Origin: Takifugu bimaculatus
Taxonomy: Eukaryota; Chordata; Actinopteri; Tetraodontiformes; Tetraodontidae
Direction of reading: 5' to 3'
Assembly (NCBI GenBank): GCA_004026145.2
Contig: CP034993.1
Coordinates: forward strand, 4,852,094 to 4,916,093
Length of the DNA stretch: 64,000 nucleotides
The notes beneath the pieces are model-generated. The model was given only the letters and a program-made list of their open reading frames with translations, searched no databases and was not told the DNA's origin. A program made the translations under genes and the position numbers. This document shows positions 33,981 to 48,789 of the stretch, piece after piece (the first letter of the stretch is position 1; each line of letters starts with the position of its first letter).

Positions 33981-34129
33981 TCCCCCTCTTCGACCAGTAA
34001 CACGAGAAATATGATAATTATGATGGGTAGGAGGAGTAGATTCATTTCAGCTAACATACTCCTCCTTCTGAAGCCAGGTCTCAGTAAGACAAAATAAATC
34101 AATGTGATGATCCGCTATCAGGTTGTGTA

Positions 34130-34405
34130 CTAACAGGGATTTACACAAAAGAGATCGGCTGCTGCCGGGGGACCGCTAGTTGTAGCTATGCTAGGCGGCT
34201 CTGCAGCAGCTAGCTTCTCCTGGATACCTGACGCAACTCCAGCCAACTCCAAGCTGTGGAACCGCATCTCAAGCTCACTAAGTCTCGCCTCCATAGCCGT
34301 CAATAAACTACACTTTCTGCACCTATTCCCTTCACTAAAGGAGGCAGAGGAGTAACTAAACATTTCACACGCTGAACAAAGACACCGGGTGAAACAGACG
34401 GTGCG
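34130..34405 (-). pseudogene. L2 ORF1-like segment, copy E
   Basis: The frame 34130-34363 begins FSYSSASFSEGNRCRKCSLL and continues MEARLSELEMRFHSLE, a heptad-like coiled coil. In copy F the sequence just upstream supplies VCSACEM, so an intact protein would have a CxxC-x(17)-CxxC zinc-binding pair followed by the coiled coil, a layout typical of fish L2 ORF1 or N-terminal domains. In copy E a frameshift near 34380 separates the first CxxC. Binding of the element's RNA is the family role; this is inference. Confidence 0.6.
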
Positions 34406-34879
34406 GCCATGCTAACGCTGATAATCGGCAGAGCCCCGTGTTTATTTAATATGGGTTATTTCTCACTGTTATCAGGTGACTAGAATGTCCCAAGTGTTCA
34501 ATTTGAAGTGAAGTGAATACAACACACCAAGTGGTCACTTTTAATTAAAGTGAATACAACACACCGTGCACAGTGCAACCAACAAACGATTGAGAAGACA
34601 GGAAGTGACGTAATATGTTTACGCAGAACATATGAGATTGAGATTATATGAGATTGATTTAACAAATCAGCTATCTTTTCCCTTCTCAGAAGGGTCGTCC
34701 CCTGAGGTGATCTAATAGACTTACATCCAGTTATTTAATAATTAATAATCATTGCTGATCATTATTAATTACTCATGCTAGCCAAGTTCAACCTTTAATA
34801 GCCATAGCAGGGAGACACCAAAGTGGTGCCAGTGTATAAGTCAGTCAATGTTTTCCACCAAGAAGATAATTGACTGTGT

Positions 34880-35610
34880 TACCACAGCACTGCAGTCCTG
34901 GCATCAAGACTGAATGTGGTGCCAACTAAAACAAAGGACAAAATATCACAAGTTCTCTTGGTGCACTGTTATGGCCCCTCTCTGAACCTTGTTAGGTTTC
35001 AAAGGGCTGCTAAATACATATCACTGTTGACGGGCTACAAGTTCTGCGTTCTCCTCTCCACATTCAACTCCGACGTGCTCTTTGCAGAGTCAATAGTATG
35101 ACATGCTGTCCAGTTTATCCAGCATTGATGACTTTTGCAGCATCACAGAGAGAGAAAAGGCCAAATTTGTCTCCATCTATGAGGATACGATACAGGAGAC
35201 AGGGGTCCCAGTGGGTGCAGGGCAGGGACAGGTGGAGATGCAGCGTACCAGCAGCTGACAGCGAAGTGCTGGACAACATTCTGACTCTGCTGAGGACCAG
35301 GTTCAGGGAAAACCGAAGGTTTTATCCCATTTGTATTCCAAGAATTCTGCCTCATACCGAGAAAACTTCCCAACATCCCCAGTTTTAGTGCATGGCTGAA
35401 GACCATGAGGCTGCACTTTGACCTCCCCCAACTCAAGACTGAACTGATGGACATGTACAGCTTGGAAGTAATGAGCCCAGGAACAGCCCAGGATCCCCTG
35501 GCACCATTATCTCATCCTGTAATGTTTGGAATGTTTCTTTTTGCAGAGGTTACTGATGTTGTGGTCTATCGTTGGCATCCTTGTCACTGTTAAAAGGATT
35601 ACAGTTGTTA
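34880..35610 (+). pseudogene. hAT-like transposase fossil
   Basis: The frame 34916-35101 contains LLVHCYGPSLNLV near its start, like the hAT block 'IHCYGHALNLV', followed by KFCVLLSTFNSD. Further on, after frame changes, HFDLPQLKTELMDMYSLE (about 35410-35470) resembles the helix preceding the hAT dimerisation region, and a piece reading VTVKRIT lies near 35580-35605. Frames are mixed and key blocks missing, so no protein is possible. It is placed immediately 5' of the L2 copy E start, in opposite orientation. Confidence 0.5.
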
Positions 35611-36068
35611 AACCCTTTCAATTCATCGTCCTCTTTCTTTGTTGATGTCTTTATTGGCAGTGATGGCTGCGGTGAAGGCCCAGCTGTTGTGCTCACGGTT
35701 CGCCAGTACAAACAACCTTCAAGTGTTTTTCAAAAGTTTCGGGAACGTCCCAGTCATGAGCGCTGCTAGAGCTGCAATATACTCTTAAAGTCAGGTCTAT
35801 TGCCTAGAAAATGACATTTCATGATGTTTTCAATGCGCTAAATGTATAATTCTTGACAATTTGGTAAAAATTGATTGCACAAGAGCTGTACGATGAATCA
35901 AAGCCAGAATTCTGAGACAGACTTCTTCACAATGAATGAAACAATAAAGCTCAGTAGCAGGCTAATCTCAACAGCAACAGCGTTTTCATGTCAGATGTGT
36001 TTTCATTCTTTCAGCTCTTTTTCATCTGCTTGGATGAATTACTGAGAATCATATTAACTCAGCAATAA

Positions 36069-36105
<37 letters not shown>

Positions 36106-36120
36106 TATATATATATATAC
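35611..36120. other. intergenic ending in (AT)n
   Basis: Positions 36071-36119 are an (AT)n tract with one interruption (tacagtat). The truncated Rex6-like element starts directly after it. Nothing else recognised. Confidence 0.6.
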
Positions 36121-36410
36121 CCCCAGGGCTGAGACGGAAAAATACTGGAAGAGTATCTGGGAGAAAGAGGCAACACTACTGCCCGATGGCTGCAAGACCT
36201 ACAAGCTGAGCACAGCCAACTCCCAGAACAAGACCCAGTAGTCATCACCTTAGCAGACATCCAAACAAGAGTGTCCAAAATGAAGAGCTGGACAGCACCA
36301 GGGGCCGATAAGATCCACGCCTACTGGCTTAAGAAGCTGACTGCACTCCATGAACGCCTGGCAGCGACTCCCTGATTCACCTCACTAGGATCTACAGCAA
36401 AGACATCGGG

Positions 36411-36809
36411 ATGTCATTCGGGCTAGACAAATGTGGGCGGATGATATCTAGAAGGGGAAAGGTGATCGCAACTGACGGGGTTGAACTACCTGAAGGGAAC
36501 ATCACAGATGTGCAGGACAGTTACAAATATCTGGGGATCCCACAGGCAAATGGTAACCACAAGGAGGCAGCTAGGAGGTCAGCCACAGCCAAATACCTGC
36601 AGAGGTTAAGACAGGTCCTGAAAAGTCAGCTGAATGGTAAACACAAGATCCAGGCCATAAACACCTACGCCCTGCCAGTAATCAGATACCCTGCTGGCAT
36701 AATACCCTGGCCACTGGAAGAGATACAAGCCACTGACATCAAGACAAGGAAGCTCCTCACCATGCACGGAGGGTTTCACCCTAAGTCCAGTGTCCTGAGG
36801 CGAAAGTGA
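36411..36809 (+). pseudogene. Rex6-like RT thumb fragment
   Basis: The 132-residue frame carries MSFGLDKCGRMISRRGKV, then DSYKYLGIPQANGNHKEAAR (the Y-K-YLG block that follows the palm), INTYALPVIRYPAGIIPWPL and DIKTRKLLTMHGGFHPKSSV. This is the standard segment between the F/YADD palm and the C-terminal endonuclease. The palm itself is missing upstream. Confidence 0.75.
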
Positions 36810-36890
36810 AAGGAAGGGGGCTGAGGACTAGTAAGTGTCCGAACTACTGTCCAGGAGGAAACAACAAGCCTCCAGGAATACATCAAGAAG

Positions 36891-37622
36891 ATGGCCCCCA
36901 CTGACCCACTGCTGAGTGAATGCCTCAGGCAACAAAAGCCCACCAAGGAGGAGGAACCTGAGGGGCTATCATGGAAGGACAAGCCCATGCATGGAATGTA
37001 CCACCGACAAATTGAGGAAGTGGCTGATATCGAGAAAACATACCAGTGGCTGACAAAGGCCGGACTGAAAGACAGCACAGAGGCACTAATCATGGCTGCA
37101 CAAGAACAGGCCCTGAGCACCAGAGCAATAGAGGCCAGGGTCTACCATATCAGACAAGACCCCAGGTGCAGACTGTGTGGAGATGCCCCTGAGACAGTCC
37201 AGCACATCACAGCAGGGTGCAAGATGCTGGCAGGCAAGGCATACATGGAACGGCATAACCAGGTGGCTGGCATAGTATACAGGAACATCTGCACTGAGTA
37301 TGGGCTGGAGGTCCCAGGGACCAGGTGGGAGACACCTCCGAAAGTGGTGGAGAACGAGCAGGCCAAGATCCTGTGGGACTTCCAAATCCAGACTGACACG
37401 ATGGTGGTGGCCAACCAGCCTGACATAGTGGTGGTGGATAAACACCAGAAGACAGTGGTGGCGATAGATGTAGCAATCCCGAGTGATAGCAACATCAGGA
37501 AGAAGGAACACGAGAAGCTGGAGAAGTACCAAGGGCTGAAGGAGGAGATGGAGAGAATGTGGGGGATGAAGGCAACAGTGGTCCCAGTGGTGACTAGGGG
37601 CAGTAACACACAACCTGAGTAG
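36891..37622 (+). pseudogene. Rex6-like restriction-like endonuclease domain
   Basis: The 243-residue uninterrupted frame has a CCHC knuckle C93-x2-C96-x8-H105-x4-C110 (CRLCGDAPETVQHITAGC) followed by a PD-(D/E)xK-like core: QPDIVVVDKHQKT (176-188) and VVAIDVAIPSDSNI (189-202), then RKKEHEKLEKYQGL (203-216). In this family the enzyme nicks the genomic target for primed reverse transcription. The domain itself appears intact, but it has lost connection to an RT. The Met at 36891 is internal to the original ORF. Confidence 0.8.
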
Positions 37623-37795
37623 ATGGCTCCAACAGATACCAGGAACCACACCAGAGATCTCTGTCCAGAAGAGCGCAGTCCTAGGAACAGCTAAGATCCT
37701 GCGCAGAACCCTCAGACTCCCAGGCCTCTGATAGAGGACCCGAGTCTGAAGGAAGGAGGCACCGCCCAGGAGGGCGAGGAAGAGATTATTTTTTT

Positions 37796-41570
<3,775 letters not shown>

Positions 41571-41694
41571 GTGTACCATATTTTCTGGACTATATGTCGT
41601 TCCGGAGTTTAAGTCGCACTAGCCAAAAAATTCATAATAAAGAAGAGATAGACTTATAGATATATAAGTCGTACTGGACTATAAGTCGCATTTT
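41571..41694. repeat. dispersed 'ataagtcgca'-type repeat remnant
   Basis: The phrase (a/t)(c/t)tataagtcg-c recurs at about 41592, 41610, 41665 and 41682, a pattern I recall from a widespread vertebrate non-autonomous repeat beginning 'accatattttctggactat'. It ends where L2 copy H begins. The class is not certain. Confidence 0.5.
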
Positions 41695-42890
41695 GAATAT
41701 GATCTAAACCAGTCTAGTGCTGTCCCTTTAATCCCAATCACATGTTCCAGTCTATGTAACAGGATGCTGTGATCAACTGTATCAAAAGCAGCACTGAGGT
41801 CCAGCAGAACCAGCATAGAGACCAGTCCATGATCTGAAGCTATGAGAAGATCGTTAGTAACTTTAAGAAGTGCTGTTTCTGTGCTGTGATGAGCTCTAGA
41901 ACTTTATCAGTGAAGAAGCTCATGAAGTCTTCACCACTAAGGGAAGAAAGGATACGTGGATCTAAAACACTGTGACTCTTGGTTAATTTGGCCACAGTGC
42001 TGAAAAGAAACCTGGGGTTGTTCTTATTTTCCTCAATTAATGAAGAAAAATAAGCTGTTCTAGCCTTACGGAGGGCCTTTTTGTAAACTAATAGACAGTC
42101 TTTCCAGGCTACATGACAGCTATCTATTTTACAAGAATGCCACTTCCTTTCTAGTCTGTGCGCTTTCTGCTTGAGGGTCCTGATATGTAAATTATACCAG
42201 GGGGCACACCTCCTCTGATTTACTATTTTCTTTTTCAGGGGGGCAACAGAATCAAGCGTGATTCTCAGTGAGGTTGCTGCACCTTCAGCAATAGAGTCAA
42301 CCTCAGCAGGGCTAAGATTATAATGACTGATCCCTGGGGAAACACACGGTGGTCCTGGGATTAGCACAGGGATCACTTCCTTCAACTTAGCTACAGCATT
42401 ATCTGAAAGACATCTGCTATAGTAAGACTGTGCTCTGAGCATAGAAGCATCCTTAATCATAAATGCAAAAGTGATCAAAGAATGATCTGACAGGAGTGGG
42501 TTCTGAGGGAACACTGACACATGTTCTACCTCAACACCATAAGTCAGAACTAGATCTAAAGTGTGGTTGAAGCTATGAGTTGGTTGGTTTATCTGCTGGA
42601 GGAAACCAACTGACTCAAGTAATGAAATGAAGCCATTTCTGAAGCTGTCATTTACAACGTCTACATGGATATTAAAGTCTCCAATGATAATGACTTTGTC
42701 CGTTCTAAGGACCAAGACAGATAAGAAATCAGAGAACTCAGATCGAAACTCTGAATGTGGCCCAGTCGGGGGCCAATATACAACTACAAACAAAAGTGGC
42801 TTTTCTGCCTTCCAGTTCAGATGGGTGATGTCAAGAGTCAGGCTTTCAAATGAACTGGAACCATATTTTGGTTTAGGATTAATGCCATAT
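41695..42890 (-). mobile_element. L2/Maui-like LINE, copy H (internal, deleted)
   Basis: Minus-strand internal fragment. It covers endonuclease to linker (42890 to about 41900), then a deletion junction at about 41896 joins the linker (FFTDKVL) directly to the RT palm (THHSTETALLKVT reading), skipping about 540 bp. It ends at 41695 within the RT. Neither the 5' UTR nor the tail is present. Confidence 0.87.
41840..42793 (-). pseudogene. L2 endonuclease plus linker, copy H
   Basis: The 317-residue open frame shows VVVYWPPTGPHSE (W for the usual R), IIGDFNIHVDVVND, LDLVLTYGVEVEH, LSDHSLITFAFMIKD and the linker PWYNLHIRTLKQKAHRLERK. After FFTDKVL the reading frame enters the displaced palm sequence in another frame (ELITAQKQHFLKLLTIFS), which is the deletion scar. 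Confidence 0.85.
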
Positions 42891-43359
42891 AATAGTCTTT
42901 ATGCCAGAGGTGTACAATAACTCAGTGAGGGAACGGTTTGCATCATGAAAGTATGACCTCTGACCTTTATGACTCTGTCATCAGTCAGGATTTTCTGTCG
43001 AGCCTTGCAGGCTGCTGAGTCCTGCCAGAGGCTTTTATTAGCTGCCAAAGGAACGAGCAAACGAAACAGCCGGGCTGATTAATTAATGGGGGAGGGGGGG
43101 CTGTAACTTCCCAAATTGAGGAAACAACAGTTCAAAGGAAGTTCAGGAAGTGACACGGTCCCACTTTCAGGAGCCTACAGTAGAACACTCATGTTTATTT
43201 CATGCTCCTGCATGTTTTGGTTTTGTTAGCAGCCCATAAGCTCAAAGTCTTTCTCTGGGCAGAAAATCAGTGGAGGAACCCTCTGGAATCAGCAGCCCTC
43301 AGATCAAATCACTCAATGATTCCAACCAGGTCACACATCTCTCCTTTGCTTCTGTGTGT

Positions 43360-43409
<50 letters not shown>

Positions 43410-44959
43410 TACCATCGAGGCTTATTCTGACGATGCATAAAAGAAAAACTGTCAAGAGTGTGTGCTCGTCCACATTATAGAATAATGTTTCTCATCACAC
43501 ACACACACACAGGCCGCAAACAGGCTGTAATGTTTAGTGTCTAAAATCGTCATCCAACAAATCTGAGGGCAAATTAGCAACTGAGGTGTGAAGATGTGAT
43601 CACGCTTGGATGAGACCGTACAGCTGGAGGCAGAGCTTGAACCATCAGAGCATCCAGAGGGTTGTTCAAGATAGACCTTTAGTACTGAAAAGAAGTCATC
43701 AAATAAAAGCAACGAGCCACTCTTCAATAAAACTTCACTTTCTCCCTCATGTCCTGAGGATGGTGGAACCTTAGATGACGGGAGACTGTGGATATGTTGA
43801 GTTTTGCCTCAAACCCTCACGTTCCTGAAGGTGGATCTCTGGATGCAGAAGATGTTGCATCCGTGTGGATTTACAAATAATTGATGAGACATATTAAAGT
43901 AAATGTCTTTAATCCAAAGGAAATGGAGGAATAATTCTTCTGATAAAATATGGCGCGTGTTTTTTGAGCACGCCTGTTGTGGAAGGTTAATGCTCTTCAT
44001 CGTGGTTACTCTGCATTAGCACTTTCATGTTTCTGCTGCTACAATAGTCAAGGTTCTGAATTATTACACTGACATGAGAATAGTGCCTTTTCTAAGAGCA
44101 TGAGAACCAATGTTTACATTGATCTAGCGGTTTTATTAACTCTTCTTTTAACTTCTTCTTTTCATTTGTATGTTTTCATCCTAACTTTTCCTCTCTTTAT
44201 TTGGTGTAATTAGCAGCAACTGGTAGATGAAGCCTAGCTTAGTGGAGACTGATCCAGTTAGGGACTTTGTTCATTCAACACCACAAATACAGCCCACTTT
44301 GACTGTGACCTTGGACTGGACTTGAGAGACGTATGGATCCACTTTTGCATGCATCAAGCATGGTCAGAGGGTGTGTTGGACCAGTGGAAATGTTTTCTCA
44401 CCCTGACTGGGTTGTGTGGACCAAAACTTTTAGAAAGGCCGGTTAGTTCTGACAATATAAATATGTGCTTGCTCAGGCTGCCTTTAGTCTCCGATGAAGG
44501 ACCCCGGTACCGCAGCAGCTCCACGATGTTAACAGCTACAACCTAAACACAACAGGGAAACTGCCATCTTGAATTCTGCTGCCTTTTAGGACAATTTAAA
44601 CATGCATATTTTTAGAAGGGTCTTCTATGAATTACTCCAAGGAGAAGGGATAAATAAAACATTTGTGTCTTTCACCACCATCAATTAAGTTGGAAAGAGA
44701 CCGAAGACGTGTCGCTCCAACTCTCCATGTTCACTGTAAGGACTCCAAGCAGTAGATGGTAGTCTAGCTCCTTGCGATGAGTTCAGGCTGGCTGACTGTT
44801 CCAGTAAGTGCTGTGATGTGCATATTAATCCAGGAGAATATTCACTTTTCCGTGGCTGCATTCTTAACCACTAATGTATTCCTCGTTGTAAATACCTTGA
44901 GGAGAAGCAATGCTGCCTCTGATGAATAATGTACTACTGATAAATGAAGCAGAGTGCAC

Positions 44960-44994
<35 letters not shown>

Positions 44995-46428
44995 TGGGAA
45001 CCCTCATTTGAAAGAGAACTTGCCGATGCAGCTCTTCCATTTTGTCTGTGGGGCTTGTTGTGTGTTTTTGTCACCTTGCTGCAGTGATAAAAATGCGGCA
45101 TGTGTTCCTCGCTGTGGTGCCGCCGCTGTCACACGCAGCAGTCTTGTAAGGGACTCTCCCTCGACAGAACACCTGTAATCATCTCCTCTTGCCTGTCTCT
45201 TCATCTCTGTGGCTTGCACAGACACAGGTTTCAACACTAACAAATGACATTACTCAGGGTACGAGTGCCTGAGCACAACTCTCTCCTCATTGGGTAGACA
45301 GCACAGAGGCACCATATAAATGAAGCTATATGACAGCCAGCTTCTAAAGTGTTGAGGGCGTCTTTACAAAAGTGCCAAACTGAGGTTCGCTTGTTTTTAC
45401 GGCTGCGTCGTCTCCCTGAAGAACGATGGTGCACATGTTCCATCACTCTTTAGTTTCTTGTCATCTTGTCTTTTTGAGGAGGATGGGTGACAATGTATGC
45501 GGATGTTCACCGTATAAATTGAACTACATCTTGCCATCAGTTTTATTTTGATATAAATTGGAGTCATTTCAGCAGAAATATAGCCAATAATATTGGACAG
45601 CAGCGGCACTTGTGATAAAAGTGACACATTACCTCAAAACATCATTCAGATCAATAGGAGAGCAGGACGCAGGGCTGTCCTAGTCCCCTTTGACCTCTCA
45701 AAGAGCTTTACATTTAGTGCACTGGTTCAGGGCAGAGATGGACTCCCAGGGAGGGGAGGGAACCACCCACACTCACAGCCTCAGTGCTGGATCTGGACCT
45801 GTGGGCTCAGTTTATATGGTCCATCCAGAATGACCCAACCACATCAGTTTGTTGTTCTGCTTTTAGCTGTGGCCTGTATGGATGCGCTGCTGCCCATACC
45901 CCATCGCTGTAAAGTCATGCTCTTAATGGCAGCTGTTTACATTTCAGGGATTCAGTATTTCAAAGCTGACACTTTCTGGAGGGCACCCTTGGATGGGGAC
46001 TGGGGGAAGATGGACAGGGGTGGGAGGTGGAGGGGGTCTGTAGACATCATAACAGACTCCAAGACCCTAACCCTAATTTCAGTTGCAACCTATGATTATA
46101 AAATATCCTAAATACAAAATGATCAATATAAAATACATCTGTTCAACTAAAACATGGTGCAACGGCAGCGACCACCTCTAAGAGGCCAGGGGAGACCGTC
46201 ATCTGCTCAACATTACACACAAATCAGTACGCAAATCAGTTCCTTCATTTCTGTTAGCAAGTAAGAGGCCTTCCAGCCTGCAGCTGAGTGAACAGCGGTG
46301 TAAGAGGAGCAGGGCTGAAGCACTTTACAGACATAAATAGTCAAACATGTATTTACATCTTCAACAAGGTCAACGTATTTCAACAGTGTTGTGATTCCTT
46401 TCAGGCCTTGACTTTCCTTGGATTAAGC

Positions 46429-46489
<61 letters not shown>

Positions 46490-46936
46490 ATCAGCCAGTT
46501 TTAGACAACTGATTAGCATGCAGAAGCAGTTCAAACAGACATGCTTGGAATGCGACACACATGATCCCAACTCCTGTGGTCAGCACGCTGAGGTGTGGAT
46601 GGTTATCAGGTGAAACCTCGCATGTCAGTAATTGTGTGTGGGTGTGTGTAGCTCTGAAGTCTGTTCAGACCAGGGCCAGTGTGTTTCGCAGCATATCAGT
46701 GTTTTTAGACAGATTCTCTCCTTGGTTGTCAATTCATCAGGATTATAAGAGGCAATTAAAGCTCCACTTGGATGTGTTCCTGTTGTCACATGGTTGAACC
46801 TGCATCCACAGCAGAAACACTTATCACCTTTTCATCCCAGTTTTCCTCCATACAACATGCACATCCTCTGTTTGCAGCAGCTCTTCCAGCCTTTTTTACT
46901 GCTTAGAGAGCAGTAAAAATCAAATGTTTGCATGTG
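42891..46936. other. intergenic with three (TG)n tracts
   Basis: (TG)n at 43353-43407, 44961-44990 and 46431-46487, and a short (CA)n at 43496-43512. The largest frame, 45593-46111 (172 residues), has no motif I recognise. No element ends seen. Confidence 0.5.
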
Positions 46937-47852
46937 TCGGTAACAACTGGACCATCACCATATGTGCTGACTGTGGGAACATACAGGGTCTCCAACGAGC
47001 CCTTAAACTCTTTCAGCCCTATATATTTTTCTGAGGTGTCTTTGCTAATTCAGAAATCCAAGACCACCACGTGTCTTTTACATCCCATCCCAACACACCT
47101 GTTGAAGGGTGTTTTACCAATGATAGGCAGTTCTCTCCTGGACCAGATCAATTGTTCTTTAGTGACAGGTTATGTACCCCGGTCCTACAAAGTGGCAGTG
47201 ATTAAGCTGTTGCTTAAAAAACATCACTGGAACCTGATGTCTTAGCAAATTATAGGCCAACCTTCCTTTTATCTCTAAAATAGAAAGTGGTGGTGACTGC
47301 ACCTGCAGCGAAACTGCCTGTTTGAGATGTTTAAGTCAGGCTTTCGAGCTCACCACACCACAGAAACAGCACTTATTAAAGTTACTAATGATATTCTTAT
47401 AGCTTCAGATCATGAACTGGTGTCTATGCTGGTTCTGCTGGACCTCAGTGCTGCTTTTGATACAGTTGATCACAGCATCCTTTTACAGAGACTGGGACAT
47501 GTGATTGGGATTAAAGGGACAGCACTAGACTGGTTTAGATTGCATCTATCAGATAGATACCAGTTTGCTCATGTCCATGGTATTCCCTCTTCATACAGTA
47601 CGGTTAGCCATGGAGTTCCTCAAGGTTCTATACTTGGACCAATCCTTTTCACCTTGTACATGCTTCCCTTAGGAAACATTATTCAGCAGCATGGAATACA
47701 TTTTCATTGTTATGCTGATGACACTCAGCTTTATTTATCCATGAAACCAGATGAGACAGAGCAGTTAGTGAAGCTTCTGACATGTCTTAAAGACATAAAG
47801 TCTTGGATGTCTTCAAATTTCCTTCTTCTTAACTCAGGAAAAACTGATGTAT
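46937..47852 (+). mobile_element. L2/Maui-like LINE, copy I, 5' part
   Basis: Begins in the linker (ACTGGACCATCACCATATGT region), proceeds through the RT palm and stops at 'aactcaggaaaaactgatg', where an LTR insertion splits the copy. Small deletions near 47225 and 47270 shift the frame. The element resumes at 48790. Confidence 0.87.
47327..47852 (+). pseudogene. L2 RT palm with intact YADD, copy I
   Basis: Residues 1-175 of this frame are L2: FRAHHTTETALIKV, LLDLSAAFDTVDHS, SHGVPQGSILGPILFTLYML, YADDTQLYLS (YADD at 129-132), then SSNFLLLNSGKTDV. From 47853 on the frame is LTR sequence, so the remaining 100 or so residues are not L2. This copy keeps all three catalytic Asps and the LGPI that copy A lost. 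Confidence 0.87.
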
Positions 47853-48789
47853 TGTTGGGTTCCCAGTTTCTGGGAACGTTGTTGCTGGTTTCTTCCTGCA
47901 GGGGGCATGGAGGAGCCATTCATCAGTCACAGCTGACGCTGCAGGCAGACGCACCTCCAGTCTATCTTCTATCTACCGTCCCATTTAAGGACAGAACTCC
48001 TACCAGCGTTGGAGTATTTTTGTTGTGGTTCTGTTTTTTGGTTGTCACTCAGACTTCTTACCTCCCCCTCTACCTGCAGGAGTGGCATTTAGGGGCGGGC
48101 CGATCTCTGAGCCTCTGGCACACCTGCAGCTTGTTCTGCCTAAATTGGCTTCCTATTTAAGCTCTCCCCTCTTTCTTGCAGGTGCTGGATTGTTGTACTT
48201 GCTGCAGCACCTTGCTCCAGCCCTCAGCGCTCTCCAGCCCTTTGCCTTGTGCTATCCCTCGCTAATGTCCAGAGTTGTGAGTTTGTCCTGTATCTTGTCA
48301 CGGTTTTTCGTTTTCACTTTTTCAGACATTTTTTTCCCATTTTTTTTTTTTTATTTTTTTTTTTTTGGGGTGATTTTTAGTTCATTGTTTGTGTTGCTAC
48401 TTTCCTAGCGTTTTTATTGTTACTTCAATCGATCCTTTGTTCTGAGAACTGTATCCCCCGGCATTGTTTTTGGCAATAAAGAACCTTTTGCTTTTTACTC
48501 TGTATCTGGGTTCTGGCCTCCTTAACTCCCACGTAACAATTTTGGTGTCTTGTCTTTGGTGCGTTTCCTTGCTTGTTTGCGGTCTCCATGCCGTTCTACT
48601 GGACCTGTGAAACTTGCAGAACCCGACTCCTGTGTTGGCTCCACGCAGGAGCTCTCTGTGTGTCCCGGAAGTTTGAACTAGTGCTTCCCTGTGGTCCAGG
48701 AGGACTGCCGTTTTTGTGTTTAAATAAAACTTATTTTTGGACCTTTTTTATCACTGCTTTCGGGTCCTGTTAAATCCCAAACCATAACA
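47853..48789 (+). mobile_element. solo LTR inserted in L2 copy I
   Basis: Starts TGTTGGGTTCCC (47853) and ends CCATAACA (48789). L2 flanks read GT-AT (47849-47852) and GTCAT (48790-48794); comparison with copy E gives the empty site ...GTCATGG..., so this is a 5-bp target duplication whose left copy lost a C. It is the same family as 25748-26118 (opposite orientation), with an AATAAA near 48723. At 937 bp it is much longer because of a second insert at 48043-48538. Confidence 0.85.
48043..48538 (+). mobile_element. LTR-like insert nested within the solo LTR
   Basis: A 496-bp segment absent from the sister LTR at 25748. It begins TGTCACTCAG and ends CACGTAACA, contains a TATA-like 'cctatttaagctc' near 48152 and an AATAAA at about 48475, so it looks like another LTR. 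The immediate 8-bp flanks, TTTTTGGT and ATTTTGGT, match at 7 of 8 positions, which is longer than usual for an LTR duplication; the boundaries are therefore tentative. A poly(T)-rich stretch lies at 48338-48366. Confidence 0.6.

Larger units (their letters stand above)
30127..34605 (-). mobile_element. L2/Maui-like LINE, copy E (near full length)
   Basis: The longest L2 copy. Its 5' end at about 34605 (CTTCCTGTCTTCTCAATCG) matches copy F at 63288, and its tail is at 30127. In order it holds a 5' UTR, an ORF1-like segment (34130-34400), endonuclease plus linker (32628-34135), RT (32173-32586), C-terminal region (31380-32121) and a 3' UTR with two short GGAGA arrays. A 637-bp MITE sits in the C-terminal/3' UTR region. 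The copy is dead: there are a stop near 34045, a frameshift near 32640, and a deletion at about 32197 that removes the YADD motif. Confidence 0.9.
36121..37790 (+). mobile_element. Rex6/R4-like LINE (restriction-like endonuclease type), truncated and deleted
   Basis: 5'-truncated copy. The first 260 bp encode the region before RT ending in MKSWTAPGADKIHAYWLKKL. At about 36370 the sequence jumps to the post-palm region, so the whole RT catalytic core is gone. The thumb region (36411-36809), a frameshift near 36800, and the endonuclease (36891-37622) follow, then a 3' UTR to about 37790. R4/Rex6 elements place a restriction-like endonuclease at the C-terminus, which matches this layout; HERO or NeSL relatives are alternatives. 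Confidence 0.75.

Noticed and set aside
45593..46111. 172-codon open frame as a possible host gene
   Set aside because: No recognisable motif, no splice context I can defend, and a length plausible by chance in this composition.
48025..48408. 127-codon plus-strand frame with a hydrophobic end
   Set aside because: It is LTR sequence ending in a poly(T) tract; the Phe-rich C-terminus is the translated homopolymer.
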